This document shows positions 1 to 6,856 of a DNA stretch of 64,000 bases, in pieces; the stretch's first letter is position 1; each line of letters begins with the position of its first letter. The position numbers and the translations under genes are program-made. The DNA lies in contig OZ220747.1 of the NCBI GenBank assembly GCA_965117015.1, positions 2,232,001-2,296,000 on the forward strand, given 5' to 3'. This stretch comes from Aldehydirespirator sp965117015 (lineage in GTDB: Bacteria; Actinomycetota; Acidimicrobiia; Acidimicrobiales; Aldehydirespiratoraceae). Below the pieces are notes generated by a model. That model was given only the letters and a program-made list of their open reading frames with translations, searched no databases and was not told the origin of the DNA.

Positions 1-1
1 G

Positions 2-850
2 ATCGGCGCCCGCTTCTCGCTCGGCAATCCGGCGGGCGAGGCGTCCACGCTGGTGAACATCAACATAGACCACGCGGAGCTCACGAGGCACCAGGCGAAC
101 ACGATCCCGCTGCACGGCGACGCCAGAGCGACGATCGAGGTGTTGCTCCCCCTCCTCATTGAGGCCGGGGCAGAGGAGCGTCCGTCGCCCGCCGAGGCGG
201 TCACCGCGGCCCGCAGACTGATCGCCTACTACGACATCCGGCTCAAGGAGCCGCAGTACCCCGTTCTGGAGGCCATGCAGAGGGGCATCCCGGAAGACGC
301 CTTCATCGTGTGGGACGTCACGCAGTTCGGCTACTACGCCCGCACCCACTACCAGACAAACCACCCGAAGACGTACATCGACTCCGGCTACTCGTTCAAC
401 CTCGGCTACGCCTATCCGACCGCGCTGGGGGTCAAGGTGGCCAGGCCCGATCGCCCTGTGATCTGCATGGCCGGGGACGGCGGGTTCATGTTCAACTCGC
501 CCGAGCTTTCCACCGCGCTGCAGTACGGCATCAATGTCGTGGCCGTGGTCTTCAGGAACGACTCCTACGGCAACGTTGCCCGCGACCTCGACGACGCATT
601 CGGCGGAGCCTACGGGACCGACCTGCACAACCCCGACTTCGTGAGGTACGCAGAGTCGTTCGGCGCGGTCGGCATGAGAGCAGACGATCCGATGGAGTTG
701 GAGAGGTTGATACCCCTCGCGTTGGAGCGCCAGAGTCCCGTGCTGATCGAGGTGCCCTTCGGAGAAATGTCCATTCCGCCGGCGCCACAGTTCGCGCCGC
801 TCTACAAGCTGCCCTGGACCATGCCCCAAGACGGCCTCATACAGTCCTGA
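2..850 (+). CDS. Thiamine-diphosphate-dependent enzyme, acetolactate-synthase-like (5' end outside window)
   Basis: About 282 C-terminal residues are visible. The reading frame is open from base 2, so the true start lies upstream. The segment has the ThDP-binding signature: GDGG, then about 26 residues, then a conserved Asn (GDGGFMFNSP ... FRNDSYGN). This is the C-terminal PYR/PP-type domain of the acetolactate synthase, benzoylformate decarboxylase and glyoxylate carboligase superfamily. These enzymes make or break C-C bonds next to a 2-oxo group. The FAD and substrate regions that would separate the subfamilies are outside the window, so no substrate is assigned. It ends 50 bases before a convergent regulator gene, with no obvious partner. 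Confidence 0.85.
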   Translation: MGARFSLGNPAGEASTLVNINIDHAELTRHQANTIPLHGDARATIEVLLPLLIEAGAEERPSPAEAVTAARRLIAYYDIRLKEPQYPVLEAMQRGIPEDAFIVWDVTQFGYYARTHYQTNHPKTYIDSGYSFNLGYAYPTALGVKVARPDRPVICMAGDGGFMFNSPELSTALQYGINVVAVVFRNDSYGNVARDLDDAFGGAYGTDLHNPDFVRYAESFGAVGMRADDPMELERLIPLALERQSPVLIEVPFGEMSIPPAPQFAPLYKLPWTMPQDGLIQS

Positions 851-899
851 CACGCGGCTGCGGGGCCAGGGCAGTCCCGGGCGCGATCCGGCGGCAGGG

Positions 900-1553
900 T
901 CAGGAGGGCCTGAGCGCGGTCCACACCGCTCGGGCCGGGTGCCGGGCGGGGTTGCGCCAGCGATGCTCGTGGTCGGTCCGGAAGTGGATCGAGTCGCCCC
1001 TTCGCAGCTGGAAAGTCTGACCGGAGACATCCACGTCGAGCCGGCCCGACAGCATGTGGATCAGCTCCTCACCCGCGTGGCGCAGCGGCGACTCGCCGCT
1101 GTCTGCTCCGGGCTCGACCTCCGCGATCGCGGTGGCCACGAAGTACTGGCCGTAGGGGCCGGAGATTCCCTCCAGGGTGAGGCCCTCATGGGGGGTGTAG
1201 ATCGATCGGCGCTCGGCCGCAGGGGTGAAGACCACGTAGGGCGGCGACTCCAGCTCCTCGTCCACGAAGTACGCCACCGGCTGCTCGAGGGCCGCGGCCA
1301 GCTTCAGCAGGGTTGTGATGGTGGGCACCATGGTGCCCTGCTCCACCTTGTGAATGGCCGCGGTCGACACGTCGGAGCGGTCCGCGAGCTGCTGCAGCGA
1401 CAGGCTCCACTGCTTGCGCAGGTGGCGGATCTTGGGTCCGATCGAGTTCACGACCGCGCTCAGCGTCTCGCCGCTCACATGGTTGGGCCGCCCGTCCGCG
1501 CCCCCAGCACTGGTCGCCGCCTCGCCGGTCATTCCTCCATCACGGGCGTGCAT
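900..1553 (-). CDS. XRE-family transcriptional regulator with C-terminal cupin domain
   Basis: A 217-residue protein read from the ATG at 1553. A helix-turn-helix lies near residues 40-95 (LRKQWSLSLQQLADRSDVS ... AAIHKVEQG). A cupin_2 sensor fold follows near residues 140-205, with the typical HAGEELIHML and GDSIHFRTDHEHRW segments. This is the common HTH_3 plus cupin regulator that senses a small metabolite in the cupin barrel. An in-frame ATG at 1532 is an alternative, but its GGAGGA lies only one base upstream. The gene is divergent from the OsmC gene at 1638, so it may control that gene or itself from the 84-bp gap. The longer open frame towards 1856 is antisense to OsmC and was not used. 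Confidence 0.85.
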   Translation of the reverse strand: MHARDGGMTGEAATSAGGADGRPNHVSGETLSAVVNSIGPKIRHLRKQWSLSLQQLADRSDVSTAAIHKVEQGTMVPTITTLLKLAAALEQPVAYFVDEELESPPYVVFTPAAERRSIYTPHEGLTLEGISGPYGQYFVATAIAEVEPGADSGESPLRHAGEELIHMLSGRLDVDVSGQTFQLRRGDSIHFRTDHEHRWRNPARHPARAVWTALRPS

Positions 1554-1637
1554 CCTAGACCACGGCCTTTTCGCTTGTGATCTAGCGGTGTCGTATAGTT
1601 GACGGCTCGCTGTCAGCAGCTTGAAGGACGACCCGCA

Positions 1638-2033
1638 GTGAGCTCTCCGACCCTTACCGTCTCGGCCCGGTGGCTGGGCGCCTACCGCTGCGACGTGTCC
1701 TCGGGCGACTTCACCATCCCGGTGGACGAGCCCACCAAGTACGGGGGGACCAACCAGGGTCCCCAGCCCACCGAGCTCCTGCTGGCCGCGCTGTCGTCGT
1801 GCTTCACCCTCGCCGTGGCCCACGCGGCCGGCAAGCGGGGCATCGAGCTGTCCCATCTGGGGGTGGAGGTGACCGGCACCTACGACGGCCCCGGTTTCTC
1901 GGCGCTCGAGATACGGGTCGACGTCGGGTGTGCCGACGCCGTCAAGGACCGGCTGCTGGAGGCGGCGGCCCGCGTCTGCTACGTGTCCAACACCATCCGC
2001 AACGCTCCGGAGATGTCGGTACGGGCCGTTTGA
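1638..2033 (+). CDS. OsmC-family peroxiredoxin-like protein
   Basis: 131 residues from a GTG start, with GAAGGA about nine bases upstream. An in-frame ATG at 1599 adds 13 residues but lacks such a site. The two family cysteines are visible: one in SSCFTLAVAHAAGKRG, at the start of the long central helix, and one in RVCYVSNTI. OsmC/Ohr proteins reduce organic hydroperoxides through this cysteine pair. The general OsmC subgroup is more likely than Ohr, but substrate is not resolved by sequence. It is divergent from the cupin-type regulator, which is the likely controller. Confidence 0.85.
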   Translation: MSSPTLTVSARWLGAYRCDVSSGDFTIPVDEPTKYGGTNQGPQPTELLLAALSSCFTLAVAHAAGKRGIELSHLGVEVTGTYDGPGFSALEIRVDVGCADAVKDRLLEAAARVCYVSNTIRNAPEMSVRAV

Positions 2034-2154
2034 GGGGCGCGCGCCGAGCCGGCGCGGCTTGACACTGGCGCAGGGACGGCTTTAGGTTCCGATACGCAGT
2101 TCTCTCATCCGACACGACGGGTTCAACAGGAGGTCCGGTGACGAAAGGGTCACG

Positions 2155-3477
2155 ATGCGGATAGCGGTAATCGGCGGGGGCGCCGCAGGCATCGGTGCTG
2201 CCGGCGCGGCCAAAGGGGTCGATCCGGACGCCGACGTCGTGGTCTACACCGCCGACACCGATGTGGCCTACAGCCCGTGCGGCATCCCCTACGTCCACGG
2301 CAAGGAGATCGACTCGTTCGACCGGCTCTTCCTGGCCACCAAGGAGCAGTACGTGGCCACCGGCATCGACGTCCACTACGAGACGACCGTGGAGGCCATC
2401 GACCCGACGTCGCGCACCCTCGTTGTCGCGGGTGAGGGAGAGGCGTCCTACGACCGCCTGGTGATCGCCTCCGGATGGAACTACGCCGCAGTCGACGTCC
2501 CAGGAGCCGATCTCGACGGCATCTACGAGGTCAAGTACATCCGGGAGGCCATGGAGTGGGACAAGCGCCTCGACTCCTGCCAGTCGGCGGTGGTCGTAGA
2601 CGCCGGCCTCGTGGCCATGGAGATGGTCGCGGCCCTGTGCCACCGGGGGATCAAGTGCACCGTCGTCGACCCCGCGCCCTGGCCCATGGCCGACGTGCTC
2701 GACCCCGACATCGTCGAGCCGGTGCGCCAGGCCTGGGAGGACGCCGGCGTCGACATGCAGTGGGGCAACCGGGTCACCGCGTTCCGCGGCGACGGCGCCG
2801 TGAGCCGCGTCGAGACGCAGCAGGGCGACATCGAGGCCGACATCGTCATCGTCGGCACCCACAAGGTGCCCAACAACCCGCTGGCCGCCGCGGCCGGCCT
2901 TGAGCTGGGCGCGACCGGCGGCTTGATCGTCGACTCGAGGATGCAGACCTCCGACGCCAACATCTATGCCGCGGGGGACTGCACCGAGATCCCCCACGGG
3001 GTCTCCGACATCCCGATCCAGGGACTGACCGGCTCCCACGCCTACGCGCAGGGCAAGACGGCCGGAACCAACGCCGCCGGCGGGACCCGCCACTACCGGC
3101 CGGTCTTCGTGCCGTGGGGGCTGCTGGCCGGCGAGTGGATGATCGGCGGGGTGTCCTTCGGGGAGACGCTGGCCACCGCGCTGGGCATAGAGCACGTCGT
3201 GGGCAAGGCTCAGGGCATCACCCGGGCCCGCTACTACCCGGGCGTCAGACCCATCACAGTCAAGCTGCTGGCCGAGCCCGGGTCGCTGCGGCTCATCGGG
3301 GCCCAGATGATCGGCGGCGAGGGCATCAAGGAGCGGGCCGACTTCCTGGCCATGGCGGTCCGGGTCGGCCTCACCGTCGAGGAGCTGGCCACCATGGAGA
3401 ACGTGTACTCGCCCGCCATCGGCGCTCTCAACGAGCCGATCTCAGTGGCCGCCCAGAACCTGCTGGCCGGGCTGTAG
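2155..3477 (+). CDS. FAD/NAD(P)-dependent oxidoreductase of the CoA-disulfide reductase / NADH oxidase family
   Basis: 440 residues, the usual length for this single-cysteine group of the pyridine nucleotide-disulfide oxidoreductases. The N-terminal FAD motif is GGGAAGIGAA (residues 7-16). The redox cysteine is Cys42 in SPCGIPY, the hallmark of CoA-disulfide reductase, NADH oxidase and NADH peroxidase. The second FAD motif is seen as IYAAGDCTEI, and the dimerisation domain fills the C-terminal third. In the central NAD domain the expected glycine-rich loop reads VVDAGLVAMEMV, which is weaker than the usual GxGxxG. Physiological role is probably thiol-disulfide or peroxide handling. AGGAGG sits about 18 bases before ATG 2155; nearer in-frame starts are absent. 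Confidence 0.8.
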   Translation: MRIAVIGGGAAGIGAAGAAKGVDPDADVVVYTADTDVAYSPCGIPYVHGKEIDSFDRLFLATKEQYVATGIDVHYETTVEAIDPTSRTLVVAGEGEASYDRLVIASGWNYAAVDVPGADLDGIYEVKYIREAMEWDKRLDSCQSAVVVDAGLVAMEMVAALCHRGIKCTVVDPAPWPMADVLDPDIVEPVRQAWEDAGVDMQWGNRVTAFRGDGAVSRVETQQGDIEADIVIVGTHKVPNNPLAAAAGLELGATGGLIVDSRMQTSDANIYAAGDCTEIPHGVSDIPIQGLTGSHAYAQGKTAGTNAAGGTRHYRPVFVPWGLLAGEWMIGGVSFGETLATALGIEHVVGKAQGITRARYYPGVRPITVKLLAEPGSLRLIGAQMIGGEGIKERADFLAMAVRVGLTVEELATMENVYSPAIGALNEPISVAAQNLLAGL

Positions 3478-3492
3478 GGATCTATTGGCATC

Positions 3493-3753
3493 ATGGCGTT
3501 CGCACAGTGGCTCCGCTCGAACTCTGAGCACTACCTGGCCATCGACGCCCAGCGGCGTGTCGGCTCCCGCTACGGCGCCAGGATGCCGGAGAAGGCCCGA
3601 GGCCTGCGTGAGCACTTCTGGATGCACGTCTTCACCCCGGCCTACCGCCTGCTGCCCTGGGGCCTGCGGCGGCGCGTCATCGGGGCGCTGCCGGGGTCCC
3701 ATCGAAGGGCTTGGCCCATCCGCTCCGGCCGGCCCCAAGGACCCGCGATCTGA
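3493..3753 (+). CDS. Small hypothetical protein (86 aa)
   Basis: I do not recognise this protein. It begins 15 bases after the oxidoreductase stop and ends 42 bases before the Sll0783-like gene, so it is probably part of the same transcript. The sequence is basic and rich in Arg, Trp, Tyr and aromatic pairs (REHFWMHVFTPAYRLLPWGLRRR). There is no signal peptide or clear membrane segment. Its position in a co-directional run favours a real gene, but it could be a chance frame in GC-rich DNA. Confidence 0.45.
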   Translation: MAFAQWLRSNSEHYLAIDAQRRVGSRYGARMPEKARGLREHFWMHVFTPAYRLLPWGLRRRVIGALPGSHRRAWPIRSGRPQGPAI

Positions 3754-3795
3754 GATCCGACAAGCAACTACCCACACAACAACAAGGAGGCAACC

Positions 3796-4284
3796 ATGCC
3801 CAAGACAGTGACCATCCCGCCGCCCCAGGAAGGCGACGTGATGCACAACATCGAGGAGAAGGTCTTCCCCGACTACAAGGCCGAAGAGGGCGACCAGGCG
3901 TACGTGTTCATGCACACGGTGCCCTTCGAGGGCTCGGTCGGCCTGGTGAACATGCTCACGGCCACCCGCCTGCAGCGCAAGGGCTTCAAGCTCACCTTCG
4001 TGCTGTACGGCCCGGCCGTGCTCATGGCCAACGCCGCCCGGGGCTACCCGGCGGTGGGCCAGGAAGGCTTCCCCGGCAATCTCGGGTACAACCGCCAGCT
4101 CCAGACTCTCATCAACGAGGGCGCCACCGTCTACTGCTGCCGCTTCGCCATGGGCGCGCTGTACGGCATGCGTGAGGACGACGTCATGGAGGGCGTGACC
4201 CCGTTCAACCCGCTCGACGTCCTCGACGCCAACATCCAGGCCTGGCGCGACAAGGCGCTGGTCCTTTCCACCTGGACGCTCTGA
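3796..4284 (+). CDS. MSMEG_0572/Sll0783-like nitrogen-starvation-associated DsrE-fold protein
   Basis: 162 residues with a strong ribosome site: AAGGAGG at 3784-3790, five bases before ATG. The protein carries features I recall from the Sll0783 / MSMEG_0572 family: the early IEEKVFPDYKA segment, then FEGSVGLVNMLTATRLQRKGF, the LYGPAVL strand and the C-terminal NPLDVLDA. Family members belong to the DsrE-like sulfur-relay fold and usually sit in the Nit1 nitrilase cluster, where Sll0783 is induced by nitrogen limitation in Synechocystis. Here none of the other Nit1 genes are adjacent, so the gene stands alone. The function is unknown in detail. The assignment rests on remembered sequence similarity and needs a profile search. 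Confidence 0.65.
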   Translation: MPKTVTIPPPQEGDVMHNIEEKVFPDYKAEEGDQAYVFMHTVPFEGSVGLVNMLTATRLQRKGFKLTFVLYGPAVLMANAARGYPAVGQEGFPGNLGYNRQLQTLINEGATVYCCRFAMGALYGMREDDVMEGVTPFNPLDVLDANIQAWRDKALVLSTWTL

Positions 4285-4322
4285 CCAGAGGCCAATAACC
4301 CGGCGCGGCTACGGTCGCGCCG

Positions 4323-5105
4323 ATGGCCTCCACCGCTCCGACCGCGGCGCCTCTCCGGCGCGCCCTGCGGGGACGGGCGCCCGGACTGCGGGCGGAGCGG
4401 GCCCTGTGGGACTCCGGCGCCGGCGTGGTGGCCGGCGTCGACGAGGTGGGTCGGGGGTCCTGGGCCGGGCCGCTCACGGTGGCGGCCGTGGTCGCCGATC
4501 CCGATCGGCGCATCTACAAGGTGCGCGACTCCAAGATGCTCACCGCGGCTGAGCGAGAGACGCTGCACGGTCGCATCAGGGCCTGGGCCCGGGCGGTCTC
4601 GGTCGGCCACGCCACCGTCACCGAGTGCACCGAGCTGGGCATGGCCGACGCCCAGCGTCTGGCCGCCCGGCGGGCCATCGACGGGTTGGGGCTCGAAGTC
4701 GACCACGTGCTGGTGGACGGGAAGTGGGACTTCCTGGCCCCACCCGGAGGCTCCGACGAGGGTGGCGCCGAGCGCGACGGTCGGCCGGGGGTCACCACGA
4801 TCGTGCGGGGCGACGCGTCCAGCCTGTCGATCGCGTCCGCCTCGGTGGTGGCCAAAGTCACCCGCGACCGCCTCATGGTGGCGGCGGCGGAGCGCTATCC
4901 GGCCTACTGGTTCGCGTCCAACAAGGGCTATCCCTGTCCCCGCCACATCGCCGCGCTGGCTGCGTGGGGTCCGTGCGCCATCCACCGCCGCCGCTGGGTG
5001 TTCATGGACGATCTGCGCTGGAGCGGCGTCCCCCGTGTGGTGCCGGAGCCCGAGGATGCCCACCCCCGACTCTTCCCCGAAATTGGCGACAGATTCACCC
5101 CCTGA
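4323..5105 (+). CDS. rnhB: Ribonuclease HII
   Basis: Cleaves the RNA strand of RNA-DNA hybrids and starts removal of misincorporated ribonucleotides. The 260-residue protein has the diagnostic GVDEVGRGSWAGP motif, with catalytic Asp40 and Glu41. A third acidic residue follows in DHVLVDGKWDF and the fourth in ASVVAKVTRDRLM. Compared with typical family members of about 200 residues it has about 37 extra N-terminal residues, a Gly/Asp/Glu-rich insertion after the third catalytic block, and a C-terminal tail. It starts 38 bases after the previous gene and is probably co-transcribed. Confidence 0.93.
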   Translation: MASTAPTAAPLRRALRGRAPGLRAERALWDSGAGVVAGVDEVGRGSWAGPLTVAAVVADPDRRIYKVRDSKMLTAAERETLHGRIRAWARAVSVGHATVTECTELGMADAQRLAARRAIDGLGLEVDHVLVDGKWDFLAPPGGSDEGGAERDGRPGVTTIVRGDASSLSIASASVVAKVTRDRLMVAAAERYPAYWFASNKGYPCPRHIAALAAWGPCAIHRRRWVFMDDLRWSGVPRVVPEPEDAHPRLFPEIGDRFTP

Positions 5106-5168
5106 AGGACACGATCCGGATCAATTTCGGGGGACGAGGCGGGTGGGCGGCGGTAGCCTTCAGTCGCC

Positions 5169-5501
5169 ATGGGCCAGCCCGTCACATTCCTGCGCACCTC
5201 GTCGCCCCGACCGGGCCTCGTGCGCTTCGAGCTGAACCGGACGCTCACCGGCATGGGCCACGAGCGCTACCGGGCCGGTGAGGAGATCATCGGGGACCGC
5301 CCTTCCGACGAACTGGCCCGCCGGATGCTGGCCACCGGCAGGCTGTCGTCGCTGCACATCCACGGCTCGGTGATCACGGCCGAGCTGACCGCCGGCGATG
5401 ACTCCGGCCTCGGTGAGGTGATCGCCAGCCTCTACACGTACTACGTGCCCGGCGTAGAGATCCCCAGCGACGAGGAACTCATCGCCCTAGTCGAAGGCTG
5501 A
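5169..5501 (+). CDS. Small protein, remotely like the Nfu N-terminal scaffold domain
   Basis: A 110-residue cytoplasmic protein without membrane segments or cysteines. The layout resembles the Nfu_N domain: a first strand (VTFLRTSSPRPGLVRFELNR), then a helix of the PSDELARRMLATG type, then a strand pair (LSSLHIHGSVITAELT). A C-terminal acidic helix follows. The Fe-S cysteine motif of full Nfu proteins is absent, so any role in Fe-S delivery is speculative. The gene follows rnhB by 63 bases and is followed by a strong GC hairpin that probably ends the transcript. Confidence 0.6.
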   Translation: MGQPVTFLRTSSPRPGLVRFELNRTLTGMGHERYRAGEEIIGDRPSDELARRMLATGRLSSLHIHGSVITAELTAGDDSGLGEVIASLYTYYVPGVEIPSDEELIALVEG

Positions 5502-5519
5502 AGGATCCCACCGCAGCCA

Positions 5520-5544
5520 GGCCGGAGCGGCGCCGCTCCCGGCC
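5520..5544 (+). terminator. GC-rich hairpin, probable transcription terminator
   Basis: GGCCGGAGCGGC is followed directly by GCCGCTCCCGGCC. This is a near-perfect inverted repeat with one extra C in the right arm. It lies 19 bases after a stop codon. There is no U-run, which is common for actinobacterial terminators. Confidence 0.5.
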
Positions 5545-5636
5545 GGATCGCGCCGAGGCCCGGTCTGAGCAAGACCGTCGCCCGGCGGCGATAATGCGTA
5601 CCGCGTCGAAGCTCCCCCATGAAAGGACGCCGACCC

Positions 5637-6095
5637 ATGGCCAACCCCATTCCCGACGACTACCCGCGAGTCTCGACCTACCTCTGCGTCGACGGCGCGT
5701 CCGACGCCGTCGACTTCTACACGAGCGTCCTCGGCTTCACCGAGAGCCGCCGCATGACCTTCGCCGGCCGTATCGGTCACTGCGAGCTGCGCCTCGGCGA
5801 CTCGCTGATCATGCTGTCCGACGAATGGCCCGAGGAGGGCGTGGTCGGACCCAGGACGCTGGGCGGGACGCCCGTGTCCATGACGGTGAACGTCGAGGAC
5901 TGCGACTCGACCTTCGCGGCCGCGCTGGCGGCCGGGGCTACCGAGCTGAGGCCCCCCGAGGATCAGTTCTACGGTGATCGCGCCGGCCAGTTCCTCGACC
6001 CGTGGGGCCACAAGTGGAGCGTGCACACCCACATCGAGGACGTGGACGACGACGAGCTGGACCGGCGCGCCGCCGCGATGATGGGCGAAGGCTGA
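5637..6095 (+). CDS. VOC-family (glyoxalase/PhnB-like) protein
   Basis: 152 residues from ATG 5637, which has AAAGGA nine bases upstream; the ATG at 5619 lies within that ribosome site context and was not preferred. Two beta-alpha-beta-beta-beta modules typical of the vicinal oxygen chelate fold can be seen. The first runs from VSTYLCVDGASDAVDFYTSVLGF. The second ends in the PhnB-like signature FLDPWGHKWSVHTHIEDV. Such proteins are metal-dependent lyases, dioxygenases or resistance proteins; the substrate cannot be read from sequence. The final 20 residues form an acidic helix. The gene is followed after six bases by thrH. Confidence 0.8.
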   Translation: MANPIPDDYPRVSTYLCVDGASDAVDFYTSVLGFTESRRMTFAGRIGHCELRLGDSLIMLSDEWPEEGVVGPRTLGGTPVSMTVNVEDCDSTFAAALAAGATELRPPEDQFYGDRAGQFLDPWGHKWSVHTHIEDVDDDELDRRAAAMMGEG

Positions 6096-6101
6096 ACCCA
6101 G

Positions 6102-6722
6102 GTGCCCTCCCGTCCGCAGTCCCTGGTCGTGCTCGATGTGGAGGGCGTGCTCACCCCGGAGGTGTGGATCGCGGTAGCCGAGCGCACCGGCATCGACTTC
6201 CTTCGCCGCACCACCCGCGACGAGCCCGACTACGACGTGCTGATGAAGGGCAGGATCGCGGCGCTCGACGCGGCCGGCATCACCATGACCACCATCATGG
6301 ACGTGGTCGAGGGGCTCGTGCCGCTGCCCGGTGCCCGCCAATTCCTCGAGGAACTCCAGTCTCGCGTCCCCGTCGTGCTGCTGTCGGACACGTTCGAGCA
6401 ATTCGGCCGGCCCCTGATGGCGCAGCTGGGCTGGCCCCTGCTGCTGTGCCACACGCTGGTGGTGGAGGGTGACCGGCTGGCCGACTACCGGCTGCGGGTC
6501 AACGACCAGAAGGCGAGGTCCGTGGAGGCCTTCCGCGCCCTCAACTACCAGGTGGTCGCGGTGGGGGACTCCTACAACGACATGACCATGCTGGCCGCGG
6601 CCGACTCCGGGATCCTGTTCCGGGCGCCGGACAACGTGATAGCTGAGCACCCGCGGTACCCCTGCTGCACTGCCTATGAGGACCTCCTGAGCCTGATCGA
6701 CAGCTGCATTCTGAATACTTAA
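6102..6722 (+). CDS. thrH: ThrH: phosphoserine phosphatase / homoserine phosphotransferase
   Basis: A HAD-superfamily enzyme of 206 residues, the normal ThrH length. It begins with GTG six bases after the VOC stop, with GAAGG at 6089. The first HAD motif is LDVEGV (Asp12, Glu14), which is the DxE form known from Pseudomonas ThrH rather than the DxD of SerB. Other family blocks are TGIDFLRRTTRDEPDYDVLM, VVLLSDTFEQF and VVAVGDSYNDMTML. The enzyme removes phosphate from phosphoserine and can pass it to homoserine, linking serine and threonine synthesis. The stop codon overlaps an AT-rich palindrome. Confidence 0.88.
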   Translation: MPSRPQSLVVLDVEGVLTPEVWIAVAERTGIDFLRRTTRDEPDYDVLMKGRIAALDAAGITMTTIMDVVEGLVPLPGARQFLEELQSRVPVVLLSDTFEQFGRPLMAQLGWPLLLCHTLVVEGDRLADYRLRVNDQKARSVEAFRALNYQVVAVGDSYNDMTMLAAADSGILFRAPDNVIAEHPRYPCCTAYEDLLSLIDSCILNT

Positions 6723-6731
6723 TAAAGTATT
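6714..6731. promoter_or_regulatory. AT-rich perfect palindrome, candidate operator
   Basis: AATACTT-AATA-AAGTATT is a 7-bp perfect inverted repeat with a 4-base centre. It overlaps the thrH stop codon and the first base of the TTGCAC element of the next promoter. Such an AT-rich dyad stands out in this GC-rich genome. It has the size of a GntR/FadR-type operator, and a GntR regulator is encoded in the operon below. No GC stem is present, so it is unlikely to be an ordinary terminator. Confidence 0.45.
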
Positions 6732-6843
6732 TGCACTCCCCTGAACGGTGCGCTACGGTCCGCGCCGAACGCTCTCGGGTCCCGCCCTGAATTCGTTCGC
6801 TACCGAACGGTTGGTGTGCTACGGTCCGCCGCCTAACGCTCCC
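6731..6843 (+). promoter_or_regulatory. Promoter region with a duplicated ~35-bp block upstream of the binding-protein gene
   Basis: TTGCAC (6731-6736) and TACGGT (6754-6759) are 17 bases apart and make a plausible sigma-70-type promoter. The block GAACGGT ... GTGCTACGGTCCGC ... AACGCTC occurs twice, at 6743-6774 and 6805-6840, with a 4-base insertion in the second copy. So the TACGGT hexamer appears again at 6820-6825. A further dyad, GTTCG-CTAC-CGAAC, lies at 6795-6808. The duplicated hexamer suggests two tandem promoters or a repeated regulator site. Confidence 0.45.
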
Positions 6844-6856
6844 AGGAGGTAATCCC

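Noticed and set aside
1575..1599. TTGTGA ... TATAGT as promoter of the OsmC gene
   Set aside because: The spacing is only 13 bases, too short for a sigma-70-type promoter; no other convincing pair was seen in the gap.
6714..6731. AT palindrome as an intrinsic terminator of thrH
   Set aside because: The stem has only two G-C pairs and overlaps the stop codon; it would be far too weak at normal temperature, so an operator is preferred.
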